Below are positions 51,986-60,906 of a stretch of DNA of 64,000 bases, one piece after another. The notes under the pieces were generated by a model. The model saw only the letters and a list, made by a program, of their open reading frames with translations. It searched no databases and was not told the DNA's origin. Within the stretch, counting starts at the first letter, position 1. The number at the start of each line of letters is the position of its first letter. The position numbers and the translations under genes are program-made. This DNA is from Massilia putida (lineage in GTDB: Bacteria; Pseudomonadota; Gammaproteobacteria; Burkholderiales; Burkholderiaceae_D): contig NZ_CP019038.1 in assembly GCF_001941825.1 (NCBI RefSeq), positions 3,038,001-3,102,000 of the forward strand, written 5' to 3'.

Positions 51986-53962
51986 TCAGGCCACCGCCGC
52001 CTCTTCGGCACACAGCTTCAGGTTGGCGTGGCGCGGTGCCGAATTTGCCGCACTCAGGCCGGCCATCAGGGCGTCCTTGTGCTGTTCCAGCAGGTCGAAC
52101 ACGGCGTCTTTCGACAGCACGTACTGGTCGAGCAGCGTGTCCTTGATCGAGACGATCACCTCTTCGTAGTCGCGGATCGCATTCAGCGTGTAGTTGTACA
52201 GCTCGTCCGATTTCTCCTCGACCTGGCGCAGCGTGTGCTCGCCGGACGCGTCGTTCTGCAACTGGCTGTAGTCGATCTTGGCGCGCGAATACATGGAGAG
52301 GCGGCCGACCATCAGGTTCAGCATCTTCGTGATCTTTTCGATGTCGTTCTGGCTGCCCACCGAGATGCCGCGTGCGCCATAGAACAATTCTTCCGCCGCG
52401 ACGCCGCCGTACAGGCCGATCACGTCGCGCTCGAGCTCTTCCAGCGTGCGCAGCGACATGTCTTCACCGGACTGCAGCACATAACCCAGCGCACCGATCT
52501 TGGACACCGCTTCCGTGCTGATCTTCAGCAGATGCGACTTTTCCTTGACCTCCGCCAAACTCATGCCGGCGCGCAGGAACGGGTCGATCTGCATGAAGAA
52601 GTGACCCAGCTCGTGCACGGCGATGCGCTCGCGCTGCTTGAGCTTCTCGGCCGTCGTGGCGCGGTCCGTCAGGCCGATCGTGGCGCGCTCGTAGGCGCGG
52701 AACAGCAGGTCGGTATTGATGATCGTTTTTTCCTGGATCGAGATCATCGATGCGCGCTCGACCACGGTTTCCAGCAGGGCCGGGCTCAGGTTCTGGGTGA
52801 TTTCCGCGACCTGGTCCAAGTCGAGGTCGTTCCAATCCACGAGCCCCTCTTTCTTGCGCGACAGGAAGCTGCGCAGGAGTTCCTTGCGCTCGGCCTTGTT
52901 CGGCAGGCGGAAATTGATCTTCACGGAGAAACGGCGCAGCATCGCTTCGTCCATTTCCGTCGACGCATCGTCGAAGTTCGAGGCGACGACCCAGATCACG
53001 CCCTGGCCCTTGTCGCTCTTGACGCCGTCCAGCAGACCCAGCAGGGTGTTGGCCGTGTCGTCTTCCCATTTCTTTTCGCTGCGGCCGCGCGGCATGAACA
53101 GGCTTTGCGCTTCATCCAGGAAGATGATGCAGCGGCCCTTGCCCGACGCCTTGCGGTACAGGGCGTTCAGCGCCTTCGAACCGCCGCCGACATAACCCGA
53201 TTCCAGCGCCGAACCGGACGCCTGGATCAGCGGGATGTCGAGGCGCTTGGCCAGGTAACCCACCAGCTTCGTCTTGCCCGTACCGGCCGGGCCCGTCAGC
53301 ATGACGTTGAACGGCTTGTCGATGTTGTGCTCTTTATACAACTCGCGGTTGCGGATCATGTCTTCCAGGTGCAGCACTTCCTGCTTGATGTCTTCCATGC
53401 CGATCAGGTCGTCCAGGCTGCCCTTGAGCTTGTCGGGCGTGATCAGCTGGCTGCTCATGCCCATGCCCGGGATGCCGAATTTCATGGCGTACAGGATCAC
53501 CAGCAGCACGGTCAGGTCGAGCGCGTGGCGCTTCAGGAAATCGACGGTGTCGGCGCCGAAGCCTTCGCCCTCGTCCTGCATGACGGCCTTGTGCGACGCC
53601 AGGTATTCGTCCTTGGCGATGGAATACGGGATCGCGTTCTTGAGCAGCACTTCACGCTCCAGCGACAAGTGCGACGTGCTGGGCACCTTCACCACGTGCA
53701 ATTGCGGCGCGTCCTTGAACTTATAGATATAGCGCGGTGAATCGGACAGCGGCTTTGCGACGATCAAATAGTCGAGGCGATCCTTCTCGGCGGCCAGCTG
53801 GGTGATTTCGGAAATATTTTGCGAGTAGACGACCGGCGACGGATCCTGCGGGATATCGGCCTTGTAGATTGCCCAGCCCGTCAGCACGCCAAGCATCACG
53901 GCGGTCAGAATCCGGACATAAACATTCTTAAAGGCAATTTGAAGTCGGGCAAAATTGGGCAT
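51986..53962 (-). CDS. Divergent FtsH-like membrane AAA+ metalloprotease
   Basis: The 658-residue protein has membrane segments near residues 14-33 and 148-166 flanking a periplasmic domain of about 110 residues. The AAA module has Walker A GPAGTGKT (224-231), pore loop YVGGG (257-261), Walker B FLDEAQ (281-286) and LRRF arginine finger (342-345). The zinc protease motif HELGH is at 450-454 and a further Asp in GSQNDIEK (540). FtsH normally has GPPGTGKT, IDEID and HEAGH, so this is a paralogue, not the housekeeping FtsH. The SRH differs from FtsH as well. No accessory gene is beside it. Confidence 0.85.
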   Translation of the reverse strand: MPNFARLQIAFKNVYVRILTAVMLGVLTGWAIYKADIPQDPSPVVYSQNISEITQLAAEKDRLDYLIVAKPLSDSPRYIYKFKDAPQLHVVKVPSTSHLSLEREVLLKNAIPYSIAKDEYLASHKAVMQDEGEGFGADTVDFLKRHALDLTVLLVILYAMKFGIPGMGMSSQLITPDKLKGSLDDLIGMEDIKQEVLHLEDMIRNRELYKEHNIDKPFNVMLTGPAGTGKTKLVGYLAKRLDIPLIQASGSALESGYVGGGSKALNALYRKASGKGRCIIFLDEAQSLFMPRGRSEKKWEDDTANTLLGLLDGVKSDKGQGVIWVVASNFDDASTEMDEAMLRRFSVKINFRLPNKAERKELLRSFLSRKKEGLVDWNDLDLDQVAEITQNLSPALLETVVERASMISIQEKTIINTDLLFRAYERATIGLTDRATTAEKLKQRERIAVHELGHFFMQIDPFLRAGMSLAEVKEKSHLLKISTEAVSKIGALGYVLQSGEDMSLRTLEELERDVIGLYGGVAAEELFYGARGISVGSQNDIEKITKMLNLMVGRLSMYSRAKIDYSQLQNDASGEHTLRQVEEKSDELYNYTLNAIRDYEEVIVSIKDTLLDQYVLSKDAVFDLLEQHKDALMAGLSAANSAPRHANLKLCAEEAAVA

Positions 53963-54486
53963 ATCGGTACTCTTACAAAGTCGAAGGTGCGTGACACTGC
54001 GGATATTGCGTGCCTTTCGAAGTGCCGAGTGGACGCGAAAGGCGGCGGTGCGGGGACCGCGGGGTCTTCAAACGTGTGCGTTTGATATTGTTTTGATGCC
54101 CGAAGGCAATGGGGATATGGAGACTATACTCGCAAAGAAAAGCGACGTGTATACCGTACGTGGAAAAAATTTGGAATCGCAACAGGGCTGATCAAAATGA
54201 CATCAGTTTTCATTGTCCACCTCACACATCCATTACATGAACCGCAATAAACGCACTTGCATTTAGCTTTTTATCAATAGCCAATCGATTAATTTATTGC
54301 ATTTGTTTTATTTAAAAAATGATTAACTTTGCCATCTGTTTATCATGCTTTAACTGCACGTAACGGACGCAATGCACAGCGCATTTTTGCTATGCTGGGA
54401 TACATCCGCATGGCACCGCTATCGGTTCCCGGCGCGGATGACGTGAACCACCGTCAGACGTTGGTAAGCATTGATAAGGAATGACC
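53963..54486. other. AT-rich gap between the FtsH-like gene and the PEP-CTERM gene
   Basis: No coding sequence supported. From about 54190 to 54400 the region is much richer in A and T than the rest of the window (runs such as TTTATTTAAAAAATG). On the minus strand a TATAGT -10-like box lies at 54128-54123 for the protease gene; on the plus strand a TATGCT box lies near 54391. Likely two promoters, possibly with H-NS-type silencing. Confidence 0.5.
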
Positions 54487-54753
54487 GTGAAACGATACGC
54501 ACTTGTCGCAACGCTCAGTCTCCTGCTGAGCGGCGCCGTCCAGGCTGCCGCCATTGACCTCGACAACGGCCACACCGTGCTTCGCATGCGCGGCGCGGCC
54601 GATCTGTCGACGGTAAATCACAACGAAGTGGTGGCACCGCCATCCCCTTCGATGTCCGAACTTCCGGAACCGGAAGTGTTTGCCATGATGCTGGTCGGCC
54701 TGATCCTGATCGGTTATCGGGCCAGCCGCGACAGCAGCGAGAAATTTAAATAA
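54487..54753 (+). CDS. Very short PEP-CTERM protein (predicted exosortase substrate)
   Basis: Secreted protein of 88 residues. Order: signal peptide (KRYALVATLSLLLSGAVQAA), about 40 residues of mature chain without motif (IDLDNGHTVLRMRGAADLS), then the sorting tail: LPEPE, a hydrophobic segment (VFAMMLVGLILIGY) and a basic end (RASRDSSEKFK). PEP-CTERM tails are processed by exosortase. The GTG at 54487 is chosen over the ATG at 54481 because AAGGA is 6 bases before the GTG but adjoins the ATG. No exosortase gene is in the window. Confidence 0.78.
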   Translation: MKRYALVATLSLLLSGAVQAAAIDLDNGHTVLRMRGAADLSTVNHNEVVAPPSPSMSELPEPEVFAMMLVGLILIGYRASRDSSEKFK

Positions 54754-54792
54754 GGATCGAATCCTGAACTGTTCCGCAAGACGCGGAAAGTG

Positions 54793-54819
54793 CGGCGCCG
54801 CAAGGCGCCGTTTTCTTTT
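54793..54819 (+). terminator. Rho-independent terminator after the PEP-CTERM gene
   Basis: CGGCGCC and GGCGCCG with a GCAA loop, followed by TTTTCTTTT. It is 40 bp past the stop. Confidence 0.8.
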
Positions 54820-54899
54820 GTTGTATGCCTTTGAGAAAGGCCGGATGCCTCGGCATCAAGAAAATTATATGGGAACGAAATAGCCGATTTCAAGGGCAA

Positions 54900-55451
54900 T
54901 TAAGCCGGCAATTCCTGGCACAGTGCGTGCAATTTACTCAAGGTCGCCCAATTGCGCGCCGTCGTCGCATCCCCTAACTGCTTGCCCAGCGCCGCGGCGG
55001 CCGTGCTGTCGAGGATACCGCCGGGGCACCACACATAGACGGCCCGACCGCCCAATGCCACCGCCCCGGGGTGCCAGTCCTGGCCGCACAAGGCTTCGAT
55101 AGCATCGGGCGGATGGGTGCCGGCGAGGATGAAGGTCAGCAGGCGGCTATGGTCGGTCGCCAGTTCCAGCAAGGGATTGGAAGATATGATCTCGTCCAGC
55201 TCGGTGCACCCGAGCACGAGGGTGCGAGAGGCGACGCCCAGCTTGAGCACGAGCGCCTCCTCGATCTCGGCCGCCACCGCGTCATGCGCCTTGGCCGGAC
55301 CGGTGAACACGACGTTTCCGCTGTTCAGCAGGCTGCGCACATCGTCGTAGCCGAGATCCCCGATCAGTTTGCGCAGGTCGGCCATGGCGATGCGTTTCGC
55401 CCGTCCGACATTTACGCCTCTCAATAGTGCAATATAGCGTTTTCTGGTCAT
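54900..55451 (-). CDS. DUF1697 family protein
   Basis: Cytosolic protein of 183 residues. The signature is YIALLRGVNVGRAKRIAMAD and DVRSLLNSGNVVFTG, typical of DUF1697, whose biochemical role is unknown. The C-terminal part shows YVWCPGGILDSTAAAALGKQ and ARNWATLSKLHAL. It stands alone between convergent and divergent neighbours. A 2-nt loop palindrome AAGGCGGCACGCCGCCTT lies at 55489-55506 in its upstream gap. Confidence 0.85.
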   Translation of the reverse strand: MTRKRYIALLRGVNVGRAKRIAMADLRKLIGDLGYDDVRSLLNSGNVVFTGPAKAHDAVAAEIEEALVLKLGVASRTLVLGCTELDEIISSNPLLELATDHSRLLTFILAGTHPPDAIEALCGQDWHPGAVALGGRAVYVWCPGGILDSTAAAALGKQLGDATTARNWATLSKLHALCQELPA

Positions 55452-55488
55452 CCGGGGATGCTAACTTGTCCGGATTAAGAAAGCATTA

Positions 55489-55506
55489 AGGCGGCACGCC
55501 CGCCTT
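55489..55506. repeat. Perfect palindrome between DUF1697 and the HDOD pair
   Basis: AAGGCGGCACGCCGCCTT has an 8-bp stem with a 2-base loop in the divergent promoter region. It could be an operator for either gene. Confidence 0.4.
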
Positions 55507-55551
55507 ACCCGATGGTAATATAATTACATTACAAAACACAAAGAGGGAAGC

Positions 55552-55884
55552 ATGAGCGGTCCTTTCCAGCTGACGCTGCTGGCCGAGACCCGTCCGGGGA
55601 TGGTGTTGTCCGACGTCGTACGCGACGGCAAGGGGAACGTGTTGCTGGCGCAGGGTGTCGTCCTGACGGAATCCATGCTCGCCTCGCTGGGCCGGCATGG
55701 CATCGACATGCTGCCCATCCTCCAGGCTGTCGCGGCACCGCCGCCTATCGATCCGGAAGCGATCCAGGCGCGGCTCGACCACGTGTTCCGCAAGCACGAC
55801 CGCGACGATCTCGGCGACTGGGCCACCGGCATCCTGCGCCGCTTCGTGGAAGACTACCGCCTGCAGCGCGAGGTGACCCCATGA
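55552..55884 (+). CDS. Small protein resembling the head of HD-GYP proteins
   Basis: The 110-residue protein has the pattern ETRPGMVLSDVVRDGKGNVL, LAQGVVLTESMLASLGRHGI, seen at the N-terminus of many HD-GYP phosphodiesterases, but no HD-GYP domain follows. A TATAAT box (55519-55524) lies upstream and AGAGGGAAG just before the ATG. It overlaps the HDOD gene by 4 bases (ATGA), so both are translated together. Confidence 0.65.
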   Translation: MSGPFQLTLLAETRPGMVLSDVVRDGKGNVLLAQGVVLTESMLASLGRHGIDMLPILQAVAAPPPIDPEAIQARLDHVFRKHDRDDLGDWATGILRRFVEDYRLQREVTP

Positions 55885-56723
55885 ACCGCCTGACACCCGA
55901 ACAGCTCGCGGCCGGCGTGCAAGACCTGCCCTCGCTGCCCGCCGTCGTCATGGAATTGCTCAGCAGCATAGAGCAGGAAGACATCGACATCTCCGTGCTG
56001 GCGAAAAAAGTGTCGTACGACCAAGCCCTGACGGCAAAAACCCTGCGCCTGGCGAATTCGTCGTCGTACGGTCTGCAAGTCAAAGTCACGACGATCCAGC
56101 AAGCCATTACGTTTCTTGGCTTCCAGACGACGCGCAACCTGATCACGGCGGCCGCCATCACCGGTTGCTTTCCGAGCGGACGTTGCGCCGGATTTCATGA
56201 CAAGTCGTTCTGGCGCCATTCGATCGCGACGGCGGCGTGCGCACGCGCGCTGGCGCGCCGGATGCGCTTCAATCAAGACATCGCCTTCACGGCTGGCTTG
56301 CTGCACGACATCGGCCGGCTCGTGCTGGTGACGGGCCATCCGGACGCCTATGACCAGGTCGTGGCCTGGCACGGGCAACACGGCGGCGACTGGCAGGAGG
56401 CCGAACGGGCCGTGCTGGGCATCGACCACGTCGACGCCGGGGTCGCGCTGGCCGAGCACTGGAATTTCTCGGACACCATGCGTCATGCGATCGCCTACCA
56501 CCATGCGCCCGACACGCAAGGCGCGGGATTCCTGGCTGCGATCGTGCACGTGGCTAATGCCATTGTCCACGCGCTCGATCTCGCCGGTGAAGACGATGAA
56601 CTGGTGCCGCGCGTATCCAGCGTGGCCTGGGATGCGATGGGATTGAATGAAGAAGCCTATTTGCATCTGTTCCGTGAGACGGAATTGCAGTTCGGCGAGA
56701 TGTCGACCATCCTGATGGCTTGA
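55881..56723 (+). CDS. HDOD domain protein
   Basis: Signalling protein of 280 residues with an HDOD domain: VQDLPSLPAVVMELLSSIEQ, AKKVSYDQALTAKTLRLANS, TIQQAITFLGFQTTRNLI, the HD-like FTAGLLHDIGRLVLVTG and DTMRHAIAYHHAPDTQGAGF. HDOD proteins usually link to motility or c-di-GMP, but the catalytic metal site is generally degenerate and no phosphodiesterase activity is claimed. Coupled to the 110-residue partner. Confidence 0.88.
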   Translation: MNRLTPEQLAAGVQDLPSLPAVVMELLSSIEQEDIDISVLAKKVSYDQALTAKTLRLANSSSYGLQVKVTTIQQAITFLGFQTTRNLITAAAITGCFPSGRCAGFHDKSFWRHSIATAACARALARRMRFNQDIAFTAGLLHDIGRLVLVTGHPDAYDQVVAWHGQHGGDWQEAERAVLGIDHVDAGVALAEHWNFSDTMRHAIAYHHAPDTQGAGFLAAIVHVANAIVHALDLAGEDDELVPRVSSVAWDAMGLNEEAYLHLFRETELQFGEMSTILMA

Positions 56724-56833
56724 AAGAGGCCGTTCAAGCCCAGGACGGCCGGCGATAATGACGGCAGCGAAAGCCTGCTTCGCTGCCGGGTCGCACCGTA
56801 GGCATGACAGGACCGACTGTCATGCCCACGGCA

Positions 56834-57250
56834 TCAGTGCGCATAGTTGCCCGACGGCTTGGACGAGGGTTCGTTCGATTGCGGTTGTTGAGCCGATTGT
56901 GCTTGCGGCTGACCTTGTTGCTGTTGCGCAGCCTGCTGAGCGGCTTGCTGTGCAGCTTTTTCCTCAGGCTTCGGGCGGCCTTGGGCATCGGACAGACGAT
57001 ATTTGGTGCGGCGGTCGCCCATCAGGTCACGCAAGTCGCGGATGCTCATGCCGGTCACTTCATGCATGCGAATCAGCAGCGAGGCGCCGACCGGCAGGCG
57101 ATGGTGACGGATCTTGCTGATCACCGGCGGTGCGACCTCCAGCATGCGCGACAGCGCAGCATCGTTCTTCAACTGCATCTTGCCGAGCAGAATATCCAGC
57201 AAGTGGTTCGGGTTGTAGCTTTCCTGTGATGACAAAGCGTGATGTGCCAT
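56834..57250 (-). CDS. HTH protein with Q/A-rich tail
   Basis: The 138-residue protein has an XRE-like DNA-binding part (HLLDILLGKMQLKNDAALSR, PPVISKIRHHRLPVGASLLI, about 15-62), then a low-complexity tail rich in Gln, Ala and Ser (AAQQAAQQAAQQQQ). The start at 57250 is 25 bp from a possible operator (AGTTC-N7-GAACT). Similar small proteins occur in Burkholderiales; function unknown, possibly autoregulatory. The tail could be disordered. Confidence 0.75.
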   Translation of the reverse strand: MAHHALSSQESYNPNHLLDILLGKMQLKNDAALSRMLEVAPPVISKIRHHRLPVGASLLIRMHEVTGMSIRDLRDLMGDRRTKYRLSDAQGRPKPEEKAAQQAAQQAAQQQQGQPQAQSAQQPQSNEPSSKPSGNYAH

Positions 57251-57274
57251 GATGACCTCGTGAATGGTTAAAAT

Positions 57275-57291
57275 AGTTCTTTTTACGAACT
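57275..57291. promoter_or_regulatory. Candidate operator AGTTC-N7-GAACT
   Basis: AGTTC and GAACT with seven bases between, 25 bp upstream of the HTH protein start. An autoregulatory site is plausible but unproven. Confidence 0.35.
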
Positions 57292-57921
57292 GCGTTTAAT
57301 GACTGAATTTCATCAACATAAGTTCCCGGATCGCGTTTCCGACTGACCAGGCATCCACCTGACATGCCGGCGACGTTACCGGACTGCGTGCGCTCCCTTG
57401 GCGGGAAGCGCGAAAAACCCATGCAGCGTCGGAACCCTTCCGGGCGCCGCGACCGGACTGCGGTCGCCGCTGCGGTTTTTGCACTCCCCGCTTCCCACAT
57501 GCACTTGTTTTTCGGACAAATTATCAAACTCATATGCCGAGTTCACACTCGACCTGAGCACGAAATTCATTGGCCGAAATCAAGCTAACCGGTGGAAAGC
57601 TTGTCACATAGTCATTTCAGCACATGGTGACAAATTGTGGCGCACGCAAGTGTTTTTTTGGACTAATTTTGCAATTGCCGAGCTACACGAACTGGTTGAT
57701 TCACAAAGAGAAATACATTCGAGTCGGCCCGGCAACTTTAAAGATAACAGCTGGCAAGGAAAATTCAAGATTTAACAATGTAACCGACTGTACAGAATTT
57801 AATGTTGGGAAAGTTCCAATTCCGCGTAGCATGGAATACCGGCGCGCACGACCGCACGCACCCGCTTTTCCGGCCCGTATTGCGATTTACGGTAAACTGG
57901 ACGTCCACTTGTCAAGCATCA

Positions 57922-57961
57922 GGGAACGTCGTAAAACCGACGACGGTTTTTCGAGGTCCCC
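57922..57961. repeat. Inverted-repeat element, short copy
   Basis: GGGAACGTCGTAAAACC, six bases, then GGTTTTTCGAGGTCCCC. The right arm is identical over 17 bases to that of the copy at 49840. It is 21 bp upstream of the miaB start, so its hairpin could lie in the miaB leader. Confidence 0.75.
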
Positions 57962-57982
57962 ATCAGCACTCAGAAGCATTCC

Positions 57983-59347
57983 ATGCAGAAAAAAGTATTC
58001 ATCAAGACCTTCGGTTGCCAAATGAACGAGTACGACTCGGACAAGATGGCGGACGTGCTGGGCGCGTCCGACGGGCTCGTACGCACCGACACGCCGGACG
58101 ACGCCGACGTGATCCTGTTCAACACCTGTTCCGTGCGCGAAAAGGCGCAGGAAAAAGTGTTTTCCGATCTGGGACGCCTCAAGGAACTCAAGCGCGCCAA
58201 GCCCGACCTGATCATTGGCGTGGGCGGCTGCGTCGCGTCGCAGGAAGGTGAGGCGATCGTCAAGCGCGCGCCGCACGTGGACATGGTGTTCGGCCCGCAG
58301 ACGCTGCACCGGCTGCCGCAGATGATCCAGCTGCGCCGTCACACGGGCGCCGCCCAGGTGGACATCAGCTTTCCGGAAATCGAAAAGTTCGACCACCTGC
58401 CCCCGGCCAAGGTCGAGGGTCCGGTCGCCTACGTGTCGATCATGGAGGGCTGCAGTAAATATTGCAGCTACTGCGTCGTGCCCTATACCCGCGGCGAGGA
58501 AGTCTCGCGCCGCTTCGAGGACGTGCTGACGGAAGTCGCCGGCCTGGCCGCGCAGGGCGTCAAGGAAATCATGCTGCTGGGGCAGAACGTGAACGCCTAT
58601 CGCGGCGCCATGGAGTCCGGTGAAATTGCGGACTTCGCCCTGCTGCTGGAATACGTGGCCGAGATTCCCGGCATCGAACGCCTGCGCTTCGTCACGAGCC
58701 ACCCGAAAGAATTCACCCAGCGCCTGATCGACGCGTACGCGAAGATCCCGCAGCTGGTCAACCACCTGTACCTGCCGGTGCAGCACGGCTCCGACCGCAT
58801 CCTGCAGGCGATGAAGCGCGGCTACACGGGCCTGGAATACAAATCGATCATCCGCCGCATCAAGGCCGTGCGCCCGGACATCTCGATCTCGTCCGACTTC
58901 ATCGTCGGCTTCCCGGGCGAGACGGACGCCGATTTCGAAGCGATGATGAAACTCGTGGACGATGTCGGCTTCGACAACAGCTTTTCCTTCATCTTCAGCA
59001 AGCGCCCGGGCACGCCGGCCGCCAACCTGGAAGACGATACCCCGCACGAGGTCAAGCTCGCGCGCCTGCAGCGCCTGCAGGCGCAAATCGATGCCAACAC
59101 CCGCAAGACCAGTGCAGGCATGGTCGGCACCGTGCAGCGCATCCTGGTGGAAGGCCCCTCCAAAAAAGGCGGCGGCGAACTCCAGGGGCGTACCGAGAAC
59201 AACCGCGTCGTCAACTTTTTCCCGGGCGCCGCAAGTAGCGACACGCTCGTCGGCCAGCTGGTCGACGTGCGCATCACCGAGAGCCTGGATTACACCCTGC
59301 GCGGCGACCTGGTCGCCAGCATTGATACGATTGCCAAAGCCAGTTGA
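57983..59347 (+). CDS. miaB: tRNA-2-methylthio-N6-dimethylallyladenosine synthase MiaB
   Basis: Radical-SAM Fe-S enzyme that adds the methylthio group to i6A37, after MiaA (39460). The 454 residues have the N-terminal cluster Cys in [12 protein letters not shown] and [10 protein letters not shown], the radical-SAM motif [18 protein letters not shown], and a C-terminal TRAM domain ([18 protein letters not shown]). Its stop overlaps the PhoH start. First gene of the miaB-phoH-ybeY unit. Confidence 0.96.
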   Translation: MQKKVFIKTFGCQMNEYDSDKMADVLGASDGLVRTDTPDDADVILFNTCSVREKAQEKVFSDLGRLKELKRAKPDLIIGVGGCVASQEGEAIVKRAPHVDMVFGPQTLHRLPQMIQLRRHTGAAQVDISFPEIEKFDHLPPAKVEGPVAYVSIMEGCSKYCSYCVVPYTRGEEVSRRFEDVLTEVAGLAAQGVKEIMLLGQNVNAYRGAMESGEIADFALLLEYVAEIPGIERLRFVTSHPKEFTQRLIDAYAKIPQLVNHLYLPVQHGSDRILQAMKRGYTGLEYKSIIRRIKAVRPDISISSDFIVGFPGETDADFEAMMKLVDDVGFDNSFSFIFSKRPGTPAANLEDDTPHEVKLARLQRLQAQIDANTRKTSAGMVGTVQRILVEGPSKKGGGELQGRTENNRVVNFFPGAASSDTLVGQLVDVRITESLDYTLRGDLVASIDTIAKAS

Positions 59348-60444
59348 AAACGCCCACCCAGCCTTCGTACTTCATTCCCGAGCCGCTCGATAACACGCGG
59401 CTCGCCCACCTCTGCGGACCGCTCGACGAGAACCTGCGCCAGATTTCGGCCGCGCTCGACGTGACCATCTTCCGGCGCGGAGAGAAATTCATCGTCAGCG
59501 GGACGAACGCCCAGCGCGCCGTCGAACTGCTCGAACGCTTCTATGCCGTGGCCGACAAGGTCGTGCCGATCGAGGAAGTGCAGCTGGCGCTCGTCGAACA
59601 GCGCGCCGGCCTGAAACCCAAGACGGCCGACGCCGAGGCATCGCCCAAGGAGCCGGGCGCCGCGGTCACCGAGGAAGTCGACAAGATCGATGGAGAAGCC
59701 GACGACGAGGAACTCGTCAGCCCGATGCTCAAGACGCGCCGCCACGACCTGCGCGGCCGCACGCCGCACCAGATCCAGTACCTGAAGGCCGTGCTCGAAC
59801 ACGACATCAGCTTCGGCATCGGCCCGGCCGGCACCGGCAAGACCTATCTCGCCGTCGCCTGCGCCGTCGACGCCCTCGAGCGCGACGCCGTCAAGCGCAT
59901 CATCCTCACGCGCCCCGCCGTGGAAGCGGGCGAGCGCCTGGGCTTCCTCCCGGGCGACTTCGCGCAGAAGGTCGACCCGTACCTGCGACCGCTGTACGAC
60001 GCGCTGTACGACCTGCTCGGCTTCGACCGCACGCAAAAGCTGTTCGAGAAGCAGGTGATCGAGATCGCCCCGCTCGCGTTCATGCGCGGCCGCACGCTGA
60101 ACCACGCGTTCGTGATCCTGGACGAGGCCCAGAACACGACGGCCGAACAGATGAAGATGTTCCTGACCCGGATCGGCTTCGGCAGCAAGGCCGTCGTCAC
60201 GGGCGACGTCACCCAGGTCGACCTGCACAAGACGCAGCGGAGCGGCCTCGTCGACGCCATGCACGTGCTGAAGGACGTGCGCGGCATCGCCTTCACCCAG
60301 TTCTCCAGCGCCGACGTCGTGCGCCATCCGATGGTGGCCCGCATCGTCGACGCCTACGAGAAGGCCGCGTCGATGCAGGAACTCGGCGCGCTCCCCGGCA
60401 CTTTGAACAAACCAGCGACCCGCCATGTCCGTAAAAAAGCATAA
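59344..60444 (+). CDS. ybeZ: PhoH-family ATPase (YbeZ)
   Basis: ATPase often paired with YbeY in rRNA maturation. The 366 residues have a KH-like head, a charged acidic linker (about 80-125), and the P-loop domain [56 protein letters not shown] and [10 protein letters not shown]. The start is a TTG overlapping the miaB stop (TTGA). ybeY overlaps by 20 bp at the other end. Confidence 0.93.
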   Translation: MKTPTQPSYFIPEPLDNTRLAHLCGPLDENLRQISAALDVTIFRRGEKFIVSGTNAQRAVELLERFYAVADKVVPIEEVQLALVEQRAGLKPKTADAEASPKEPGAAVTEEVDKIDGEADDEELVSPMLKTRRHDLRGRTPHQIQYLKAVLEHDISFGIGPAGTGKTYLAVACAVDALERDAVKRIILTRPAVEAGERLGFLPGDFAQKVDPYLRPLYDALYDLLGFDRTQKLFEKQVIEIAPLAFMRGRTLNHAFVILDEAQNTTAEQMKMFLTRIGFGSKAVVTGDVTQVDLHKTQRSGLVDAMHVLKDVRGIAFTQFSSADVVRHPMVARIVDAYEKAASMQELGALPGTLNKPATRHVRKKA

Positions 60445-60898
60445 CCTCGAACTGGACGTCCAGTACCCCGACACCCGCCTGGAAGCCTCCCTCACGCCCG
60501 AGATGGTCGAGCGCTGGGTACAGGCCTCGCTCCTCGGCCCGGCCGAGCTGGCGATCCGTTTCGTCGACGCGGAGGAAGGCCGGACCCTGAACCGCGAATA
60601 CCGCGGCAAGGACTACGCCACCAATGTGCTGACCTTCGCCTACAACGAGGGCGCGGAAATCGACGACGACGAACCGACGCAGGCCGACATCGTCCTGTGC
60701 ACGGACGTCCTGCAGCGCGAAGCGGATGAGCAGAAGAAGACGGTCGAAGAACACGCGGCACACCTCGTCGTGCACGGCGTGCTGCACGCCCAGGGCTTCG
60801 ACCACGAGACGGACGAGGAAGCGGAAGAGATGGAACAGCTCGAGCGCGACATCATGGAAGTGCTCGGGTACCCGGATCCGTACGCGGAGAACGAATAA
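60425..60898 (+). CDS. ybeY: rRNA maturation RNase YbeY
   Basis: Metal-dependent endoribonuclease for 16S rRNA 3' processing. The 157 residues have the family motif LVVHGVLHAQGFDHETDEEA with three His for zinc, and NREYRGKDYATNVLTFAYNE earlier. It overlaps the end of the PhoH gene. The usual next gene, corC, is displaced: the hydroxylase pair lies between ybeY and corC. Confidence 0.95.
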   Translation: MSVKKHNLELDVQYPDTRLEASLTPEMVERWVQASLLGPAELAIRFVDAEEGRTLNREYRGKDYATNVLTFAYNEGAEIDDDEPTQADIVLCTDVLQREADEQKKTVEEHAAHLVVHGVLHAQGFDHETDEEAEEMEQLERDIMEVLGYPDPYAENE

Positions 60899-60906
60899 AA
60901 ATTTCC

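Larger units (their letters stand above)
57251..57982. other. Long gap between the HTH gene and miaB
   Basis: About 730 bp without a credible gene. It contains a candidate operator (57275-57291), a short GC-rich hairpin region (GCGACCG/CGGTCGC) with TTTTT near 57480, an AT-rich stretch of about 57600-57800, and a repeat of the inverted-repeat family at 57922-57961. Reading frames here are short and lack family resemblance. Confidence 0.6.

Noticed and set aside
52601..53333. Loss of protease activity in the FtsH-like protein because HEAGH is HELGH
   Set aside because: HELGH still fits H-E-x-x-H, and a downstream Asp is present, so the site looks intact.
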